A DNA stretch of 64,000 bases, from assembly GCF_028473745.1 (NCBI RefSeq), contig NZ_CP101137.1, positions 1,612,001 through 1,676,000 on the forward strand, in the 5' to 3' direction. The notes below the pieces were generated by a model. The model made no database searches and was not told the origin of the DNA. It worked only from the letters and a program-made list of their open reading frames with translations. Made by a program: the position numbers and the translations under genes. This DNA comes from Streptomyces sp. M92. GTDB lineage: Bacteria; Actinomycetota; Actinomycetes; Streptomycetales; Streptomycetaceae. This document shows, piece by piece, positions 58,543 through 64,000 of this stretch (its first letter is position 1; each line of letters begins with the position of its first letter).

Positions 58543-60294
58543 GTGCTGGACGGTGCGCGGGAGCGCTGGGTGCGCTCGGGCGGGGTCGAACTGTGCGTGG
58601 CCGAACTGGGCGACCCGGTCCGCCCCACGGTCGTACTGGTGCACGGCTACCCGGACAGCAAAGAGGTCTGGTCCGAGGTGGCAGCCCGCCTCGCCGACCG
58701 CTTCCACGTGGTCCTCTACGACGTGCGGGGCCACGGCCGGTCCACCGCTCCGAGCCCCCTGCGCGGCGGGTTCACGCTGGAGAAGCTGACGGACGACTTC
58801 CTGGCCGTCGCGGGCGCCGTCAGCCCGGACCGGCCCGTGCACCTGGTGGGCCACGACTGGGGCTCGGTGCAGTCGTGGGAGTTCGTCACCGTCGAGCGGA
58901 CCAGGGGCCGTATCGCGTCATTCACGTCGATGTCCGGGCCGTCGCTTGACCACTTCGGGCACTGGATCAACAAGCGCCTCAGGCGCCCCACTCCGCGCCG
59001 GGCCGGCCAGCTCCTCGGCCAGGGCGCCAAGTCCTGGTACGTGTACCTGCTGCACACACCGGTGCTGCCCGAGCTGGCCTGGCGCGGCCCGCTCGGCAGG
59101 CGCTGGCCGGGCATCCTGCGGCGGGCCGAGAAGCTGCCCGGCGGCGACTACCCGACCGCCTCGCTCCCGACGGACGCGGCGCACGGGGCGTGGCTGTACC
59201 GGGACAACGTCCGGCCCCGGCTGCGCCGTCCGCGCGGTGACGCCCACGCGCACGCCCCCGTTCAGCTCGTCACCCCGCTGGAGGACGCCTTCCTCTCCGA
59301 GCGGCTCTACGACGAACTGGAACTGTGGGTGCCGCGGCTGACCCGCCGCACACTGCCCGCCAAGCACTGGGTGCCGCGGACCCGGCCGGACAGGCTGGCG
59401 GACTGGATCACGGAGTTCGTCACCGCCGTCGAGGGCGGCGGGCCCGGGGCCGCGGCGAGTGGCCGGCACGCCGACCGTTTCGCCGGGCAGCTGGTGCTGG
59501 TCACAGGTGCGGGCGGCGGCATCGGGCGGGCGACGGCGCTGGCCTTCGCCGAGGCCGGCGCACGCGTGGTGGCCGTCGACCGGGACGCCGAGGCGGCCGT
59601 CCGCACCGCGGAGCTGGCCCGGCTGAGCGGTGCGACGGCGGCCTGGGCGGAGACGGCCGACGTCTCCGACGAGCAGGCCATGGAGGAACTGGCGGCCAAG
59701 GTCGCCGCCGAGTACGGCGTGGTGGACGTCCTGGTGAACAACGCCGGGATCGGTCTGTCGGGCTCCTTCTTCGACACCACCCCGCAGGACTGGAAGAAGG
59801 TCCTCGACGTCAATCTGTGGGGCGTGATCCACGGCTGCCGCCTGTTCGGCGGGCGGATGGCCGCACGCGGGCAGGGCGGCCACATCGTCAACATCGCGTC
59901 GGCGGCGGCCTTCCAGCCCTCCCGGGCGCTGCCCGCATACAGCACGTCCAAGGCGGCCGTGCTGATGCTGAGCGAGTGCCTGCGCGCCGAGCTGGCCGGG
60001 CAGGGGATCGGCGTCACGGCGATCTGCCCCGGCCTCGTCAACACCGGCATTACGTCGACTGCGCGCTTCGCGGGCGTCGACGCCGAGGAGGAGAAACGGC
60101 GGCAGCGACGCGCTGCCCGGCTGTACGGACTGCGCAACTACCCACCGGAGAAGGTCGCCGACGCCGTCCTTGAGGCGGTGGCGCGCAACAGGGCCGTGGT
60201 TCCGGTGACGCCGGAGGCGCGCGGAGCCCACCTCATGACCCGTGTCTTTCCCGGGGTGCTGAGGAGACTGGCCCGGGTGAAGCCGCCGCTCTAG
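58543..60294 (+). CDS. EphD-like fusion: alpha/beta hydrolase plus short-chain dehydrogenase
   Basis: A 583-residue bifunctional protein. The N-terminal half is an epoxide-hydrolase-type alpha/beta hydrolase with the oxyanion motif HGYPDS (34-39), nucleophile Asp105 in VGHDWGS and probable catalytic His275 (AKHWVPRTRPDRLADW). The C-terminal half is a classical SDR with TGAGGGIG (321-328), NNAG (399-402), and YSTSK (Tyr466, Lys470). This arrangement is that of mycobacterial EphD, which acts on mycolic-acid epoxides. Streptomyces has no mycolates, so another lipid epoxide is likely. The GTG at 58543 follows GGAGGGGAGTCAACG. Confidence 0.88.
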   Translation: MLDGARERWVRSGGVELCVAELGDPVRPTVVLVHGYPDSKEVWSEVAARLADRFHVVLYDVRGHGRSTAPSPLRGGFTLEKLTDDFLAVAGAVSPDRPVHLVGHDWGSVQSWEFVTVERTRGRIASFTSMSGPSLDHFGHWINKRLRRPTPRRAGQLLGQGAKSWYVYLLHTPVLPELAWRGPLGRRWPGILRRAEKLPGGDYPTASLPTDAAHGAWLYRDNVRPRLRRPRGDAHAHAPVQLVTPLEDAFLSERLYDELELWVPRLTRRTLPAKHWVPRTRPDRLADWITEFVTAVEGGGPGAAASGRHADRFAGQLVLVTGAGGGIGRATALAFAEAGARVVAVDRDAEAAVRTAELARLSGATAAWAETADVSDEQAMEELAAKVAAEYGVVDVLVNNAGIGLSGSFFDTTPQDWKKVLDVNLWGVIHGCRLFGGRMAARGQGGHIVNIASAAAFQPSRALPAYSTSKAAVLMLSECLRAELAGQGIGVTAICPGLVNTGITSTARFAGVDAEEEKRRQRRAARLYGLRNYPPEKVADAVLEAVARNRAVVPVTPEARGAHLMTRVFPGVLRRLARVKPPL

Positions 60295-60296
60295 TT

Positions 60297-60348
60297 TCCA
60301 CAGGCAGCCCCAAACCGCCTGTGGATAACCATACTTGACTGTGGATCA
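60297..60348. other. Hairpin and two DnaA-box-like sites
   Basis: CCACAGGC and GCCTGTGG form a hairpin just after the fusion gene. TGTGGATAA (60320-60328) is a perfect reverse DnaA box, and TGTGGATCA (60340-60348) differs by one base. Confidence 0.55.
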
Positions 60349-60430
60349 AACCCCCGGCACCAAATCATTCGCGTGACGCGCGTCTCTCTCGCAGCCTGAT
60401 CACCTACCACAAGACATGCCACGAGCATCC

Positions 60431-60973
60431 ATGGACGACAGACGCACAGGCAGGGTGGCCAAGTTCCTGTCGCGGCCTCTCCGCCATCAGCCGGAGAGGC
60501 GGGGGCTCACACTCGACGAGGCCGGCCGGGTCGACATCGACACGCTCATCGCCGCGGCGGCCGCGCACGGCTTCCCCTTCACGCGGGACGAGCTCGACCG
60601 CGTCATCGCCGGCAATGACAAACGGCGCTTCGCCGTCGGGGGCACCCGGATCCGCGCCAGCCAGGGCCACAGCGTCGAAGTGGACCTGGGCCTTCCCCGG
60701 CGACCCCGCCGCCGCACCTCTGTCACGGGACCGTCACCCGGCACCTGGACGCCATCCGCGCCGAGGGGCTGCGGCCGATGAACCGGCACGATGTGCACCT
60801 CTCGCCCGACCGCGAGACAGCGACCCGGGTCGGCGCCCGCCGCGGCCGGGCGGTCGTGCTCCCGGTGGACGCCGCCATGCACCGCGAGGGACATGTCTTC
60901 CATGTCAGCGACAACGATCTGGCTGACGAAAGCGGTACCGCCGCGGTATCTGCGTTTCCCCTCCCGGCACTGA
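60431..60973 (+). pseudogene. kptA: RNA 2'-phosphotransferase (KptA/Tpt1), disrupted by two frameshifts
   Basis: The family enzyme transfers the 2'-phosphate of RNA to NAD. Frame 1 (60431 to about 60697) encodes VAKFLSRPLRHQPERRGL.., [20 protein letters not shown] and VDLGLP. The sequence then continues one frame over as [38 protein letters not shown].., and from about 60918 shifts again to [22 protein letters not shown] (60971-60973). A missing C in the CCCC run at about 60697 explains the first shift. All three catalytic motifs survive in pieces, so the decay is recent, or the assembly has errors. Confidence 0.85.
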
Positions 60974-60991
60974 TCCCGCATGATCGGTGAC

Positions 60992-61438
60992 ATGGAGCAG
61001 CTGCCCACCACCCAGGCCGCCGTCACCGCCCTGCGCGCCGTCGCTGAGGAGTACGCGCTGGAGATCGAGGTCAGCGACGACATCGGCGCCGACCAGACCT
61101 CCCGCCACAGTGCTGCGGGCGTGGGCGTGGTCGTCGACGCCGACGGCTCCCTCCCTCACGAGGCCTTCGTCGAATTCGGCGGGGTGCCCCGGGTGAGCGT
61201 CCGGCTCTTCCACGAGGGCGACGCCCTGATCGACGTCGAGGGCGTCGAGTGCCCGGACATCCCGCGCGACGACGTCCCCGCGTTCCTGCGCTCCGTCTTC
61301 GGCGGTCTCGCCTACGTCAAAGGCCGCCGCTTCCCGCCCGGCTACCGCCTGATCGTGCCGCTGCCGGGCGATCGCACGCACAAGGAGCTCGTACCGATGA
61401 TCATGCTCACCCCGTGGCTGAGCAGCCGGGTGCGGTGA
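60992..61438 (+). CDS. Conserved hypothetical protein
   Basis: A 148-residue cytoplasmic protein of mixed alpha/beta character: AAVTALRAVAEEYALEIEVSDDIG.., GVGVVVDADGSLPHEAFVEFGGVPRVSVRLFHEGDALIDVEGV, then VPAFLRSVFGGLAYVKGRRFPPGYRLIVPLPGDRTHKE. The ATG at 60992 has GGTGAC close upstream; the ATG at 60980 is equally possible. It lies 18 bp after the kptA remnant, so it could once have been coexpressed with it. I do not recognise a functional family. Confidence 0.7.
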   Translation: MEQLPTTQAAVTALRAVAEEYALEIEVSDDIGADQTSRHSAAGVGVVVDADGSLPHEAFVEFGGVPRVSVRLFHEGDALIDVEGVECPDIPRDDVPAFLRSVFGGLAYVKGRRFPPGYRLIVPLPGDRTHKELVPMIMLTPWLSSRVR

Positions 61439-61448
61439 CGCCGTACAC

Positions 61449-61462
61449 GTTTCACGTGAAAC
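61449..61462. promoter_or_regulatory. parS site (ParB binding), intergenic
   Basis: GTTTCACGTGAAAC is identical to the site at 49447-49460. It lies 12.0 kb away, between the hypothetical gene and the oxidoreductase start at 61491. Confidence 0.95.
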
Positions 61463-61490
61463 CCGGGGTCAGCCGCTTAGGCTCGGAAGC

Positions 61491-62396
61491 ATGAGCCTTC
61501 GCTTGAGCACCGTGATCCTTCCGAACCGCCGCTGGCACGAGGGCGGCCGTTCGGCCTGGACGCGCGCCGAGCAGCTCGGATTCCACACCGCGTACACCTA
61601 CGATCACCTGTCCTGGAGGAGCTTCCGGGACGGCCCGTGGTTCGGCGCCGTTCCGACACTCACCGCCGCCGCGGCCGTCACCGAGCGGCTGCGCCTGGGC
61701 ACCCTGGTGACCTCGCCGAACTTCCGGCACCCGGTGACGCTCGCCAAGGAGCTGATCTCCCTCGACGACATCTCCGGTGGCCGGGTCACGCTCAGCGTAG
61801 GAGCCGGCGGCACCGGCTTCGACGCCACCGCCCTCGGCCAGGAGCCGTGGACACCTCGTGAGCGGGCCGACCGGTTCAACGAGTTCCTCCCGCTGCTGGA
61901 CCGGCTGCTGACCGAGGACGCGGTGTCCTACGAGGGCGACTTCTACTCGGCCCACGAGGCCCGCAACATCCCGGGGTGTGTGCAGCGGCCCCGGCTGCCG
62001 TTCGCGGTGGCCGCGACCGGGCCGCGCGGTCTGCGGCTCGCCGCGCAGTACGGGCAGGCCTGGGTGACCACCGGTGATCCGAAGCTCTTCGAGCACGGCA
62101 CCCCCGAGCAGTCCGACCGGGCCCTGCGGGCGCAGGCCGACAAACTCGCCGACGCCTGCGTCGGCATCGGCCGGGAGGTGAACGAGCTCGACAAGGTCCT
62201 GCTTACCGGCTTCACGCCCGACCGCAGCCGGCCGCTGGAGTCCGTGGACGCCTTCGTCGACTTCGCCGGCCGCCACCGTGACCTGGGCTTCACCGAGCTT
62301 GTCGTCCACTGGCCGATCCCCGACTCGGACTTCACAGCGGACGAGAAGGTCTTCGAGCGGATCGCCATGGAGGCCCCGGCGCAGCTGCGGGTATGA
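61491..62396 (+). CDS. LLM-class flavin/F420-dependent oxidoreductase
   Basis: A 301-residue luciferase-like monooxygenase-fold enzyme. Features are TRAEQLGFHTAYTYDHLSWRSF, VTERLRLGTLVTSPNFRHPVTLAKELISLDDISGGRVTLSVGAGG, and PFAVAATGPRGLRLAAQYGQAWVTTG. The RLRLGTLV and SGGRVTLSVGAGG motifs are those of the F420-dependent group common in actinobacteria. It lacks a signal peptide. The substrate is unknown. A perfect parS lies 28 bp before the ATG, overlapping the probable promoter. Confidence 0.9.
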   Translation: MSLRLSTVILPNRRWHEGGRSAWTRAEQLGFHTAYTYDHLSWRSFRDGPWFGAVPTLTAAAAVTERLRLGTLVTSPNFRHPVTLAKELISLDDISGGRVTLSVGAGGTGFDATALGQEPWTPRERADRFNEFLPLLDRLLTEDAVSYEGDFYSAHEARNIPGCVQRPRLPFAVAATGPRGLRLAAQYGQAWVTTGDPKLFEHGTPEQSDRALRAQADKLADACVGIGREVNELDKVLLTGFTPDRSRPLESVDAFVDFAGRHRDLGFTELVVHWPIPDSDFTADEKVFERIAMEAPAQLRV

Positions 62397-62462
62397 GAGC
62401 CGTAGCTCACATATGTGCAGAGTCGCGCACGGGCGTGCAGGCATATGCGGGAGAATGACCGG

Positions 62463-63332
62463 GTGACCTCAGCGACCCGACAGCCCGAGCCCCCGGCCGC
62501 GGTACTTCGCCCGCGGCTCATCGCCACCGACCTCGACGGCACTCTGCTGCGGGACGACAAGTCGGTCTCCCCGCGCACGGTCGCCGCGCTGGCCGCCGCC
62601 GAGAAGGCGGGCATCGAGGTCTTCTTCGTCACCGGCCGCCCCGCCCGCTGGATGGACGTCGTCAGCGCCCACGTCCACGGACACGGCCTCGCCATCTGCG
62701 GCAACGGCGCCGCCGTGGTCGACCTCCACGGCGGCCCCGGCACACACCGGTTCGTGAAGGTCCGGGAGCTGGCCCGGCAGAACGCACTGGACGCCGTACG
62801 GCTGCTGCGCGAGGCGGCGCCCGGCACGGTGTACGCGGTCGAGCAGACGTACGGCTTCCACCAGGAGCCGGCATACCCGAAACTGCACATGGAGGTCCCC
62901 GACGACCTCCTGCCCGCCGAGGAGATCCTGGCACCGGGCGGTCGCGCCGCCGAGGAGCCAGTCCTCAAGATCCTGGCCTTCCACCCCGAGCTGGATCCCG
63001 ACGGCTTCCTCGCACTGGCCCGCCTCGCCATCGGCGACCGCGCCAACGTCACCCGGTCCAGCCCCAGCGCCCTGCTGGAGATCAGCGGCCCGGAGGTCTC
63101 CAAGGCCAGCACACTCGCCCTGTGCTGCGCCGAGCGCGGCATCTCGCACGAGGAGGTCGTCGCCTTCGGCGACATGCCGAACGACGTCGAGATGCTCACC
63201 TGGGCGGGACGGTCGTACGCCATGGGCAACGCGCATCCGGACGTGGTCGCCGCCGCGTCGGGGCGGACGGTCGCCAACAACGAGGACGGGGTCGCCGTGG
63301 TCGTCGAGCGGATCCTGGCGGAACTGCCCTGA
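62463..63332 (+). CDS. Cof-type HAD hydrolase, second copy
   Basis: A 289-residue HAD IIB phosphatase with motif [12 protein letters not shown], motif II FFVTGRP, a C2 cap (about 95-205) and motif [29 protein letters not shown]. The GTG at 62463 follows GGGAG; the longer frame from 62415 has no ribosome site. It is a paralogue of the serS-coupled hydrolase, with a different cap sequence, so the substrate probably differs. Confidence 0.9.
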   Translation: MTSATRQPEPPAAVLRPRLIATDLDGTLLRDDKSVSPRTVAALAAAEKAGIEVFFVTGRPARWMDVVSAHVHGHGLAICGNGAAVVDLHGGPGTHRFVKVRELARQNALDAVRLLREAAPGTVYAVEQTYGFHQEPAYPKLHMEVPDDLLPAEEILAPGGRAAEEPVLKILAFHPELDPDGFLALARLAIGDRANVTRSSPSALLEISGPEVSKASTLALCCAERGISHEEVVAFGDMPNDVEMLTWAGRSYAMGNAHPDVVAAASGRTVANNEDGVAVVVERILAELP

Positions 63333-63359
63333 CGTTCGCCCGGCGGCGCCCGCGGCCCG

Positions 63360-64000
63360 TCAGAGCGACACCCCGCGCTCCGACAGCCACGGCACCGGGT
63401 CCAGGGCCGACCCCGTCTCGGGTGTCACCCGCACCTCGAAGTGCAGATGCGGGCCGGTGGAGTTACCGGTACTGCCCGACTGCCCGACCCACTGGCCGGG
63501 CCGGACCCTCTGGCCCTGGTCGACGGCGACCGCGGCGAGATGCGCGTACTGCGTGTAGTAACCGCCGGCGTGCTGGACCACGACCTGCATCCCGAAGGCC
63601 CCGCCGCAGGACACCTTCACCACCCGGCCCGCGCCGACCGACCGCACCGGTGTCCCGACCGGCACCGCGAAGTCCTGACCGGTGTGCCGGTTCGCCCAGC
63701 GTGCCCCGCCGCTGCCGAAGGACGCCGACAGCGCGTACGTCTGCACCGGGGCGACCCAGGGCCGGTCCAAGTCCTCGTCCGGCTGGTCGAGGCGGACCGC
63801 GCCCGGGCATGAACCGGCCGTGACCGAGGCGTCCGCCTCCCCCTCCAGGCGCGCCCGGGCCGCCTCGAGCTTGCCCTCGATCTCCTGCTTCAGCTCGGCC
63901 AGCTCCGCGTTGCGCTCCTCCAGCGCCCGCCAGGCGGCCCGTGCTTTCGCCTCGTCGGCGGCGAGCCGGGCCTCGGCCCGCAGGCTCCGGCCGATGGCGT
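63360..64000 (-). CDS. M23-family cell-wall endopeptidase, N-terminus off the window edge
   Basis: The last 213 or so residues of a secreted peptidoglycan hydrolase. The visible N-terminal part is a Glu/Arg-rich coiled coil (AWRALEERNAELAELKQEIEGKLEAARARLEGE). The M23/LytM domain follows, with the zinc ligands His-x3-Asp in NRHTGQDFAVPVG and His-x-His in TGPHLHFEVRV. The frame is open to position 64000, so the gene begins beyond the window. The coiled-coil plus LytM layout resembles NlpD/EnvC-type or Csm/RipA-like division-associated hydrolases of actinobacteria. Confidence 0.9.
   Translation of the reverse strand, partial: AIGRSLRAEARLAADEAKARAAWRALEERNAELAELKQEIEGKLEAARARLEGEADASVTAGSCPGAVRLDQPDEDLDRPWVAPVQTYALSASFGSGGARWANRHTGQDFAVPVGTPVRSVGAGRVVKVSCGGAFGMQVVVQHAGGYYTQYAHLAAVAVDQGQRVRPGQWVGQSGSTGNSTGPHLHFEVRVTPETGSALDPVPWLSERGVSL

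Overview
This window comes from a Streptomyces chromosome. The evidence is the very high GC content, frequent GTG/TTG starts behind GGAGG sites, a LAQTG sortase signal, an SSI-type protease inhibitor, a pSAM2-type integrative element, and core genes such as serS, pheA and the Sco/ECuC/CopCD/DtpA copper operon. Two perfect parS sites (49447-49460 and 61449-61462) and a cluster of DnaA-box sequences (51593-51894) suggest that it lies in the origin-proximal core. That position is an inference.

Left flank, 1-15060. This part holds a class B penicillin-binding protein cut by the window edge, a LAQTG surface protein, a phosphotransferase remnant, a DUF6234-like membrane protein, tRNA-Arg(ACG) and tRNA-Ser(GCT). 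It continues with an SSI-like inhibitor and a 1511-residue PAS/kinase-like/receiver protein, then an acyl-CoA ligase with an 18-bp palindromic operator and a SigE-family ECF sigma factor. A small secreted protein, a primase-polymerase-domain protein and a DJ-1/PfpI protein close the section.

Integrated element, about 15107-32553. A pSAM2-like actinomycete integrative and conjugative element sits in the 3' end of tRNA-Ser(TGA). The intact tRNA is at 32498-32582 and a truncated copy of its 3' half is at 15107-15162. The backbone on the minus strand is int, xis, rolling-circle rep, Spd-type small membrane and transfer proteins, an FtsK-like TraB, a Pra-like protein and a KorSA-like GntR repressor, followed by a divergent Nudix gene that matches the pSAM2 immunity factor Pif. 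An IS481-family element of 1980 bp, with a 15-bp target duplication, has landed three codons before the end of the Nudix gene. The cargo is a three-gene cassette (TIGR04255 family, HTH protein, unknown protein) and a six-gene, mostly overlapping operon divergent from another GntR regulator with two CTAGTNNACTAG operators.

Right flank, 32583-64000. Here lie an HtrA-like protease, a glycerophosphodiesterase, an RsbW-like ATPase and a SEC-C/DUF5926 protein. They are followed by a possible orphan small RNA, a second prim-pol-domain protein, and a GAF-PP2C phosphatase whose reading frame extends upstream through a stop codon. Next come an aminopeptidase P, a second RsbW-like ATPase, a copper operon ending in a DyP peroxidase, pheA, serS, two Cof-type HAD hydrolases, two ABC exporter pairs, an EphD-like hydrolase-reductase fusion, a twice-frameshifted kptA, an F420-type oxidoreductase and a partial M23 peptidase.

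All calls come from reading motifs and gene context. No database search was run.
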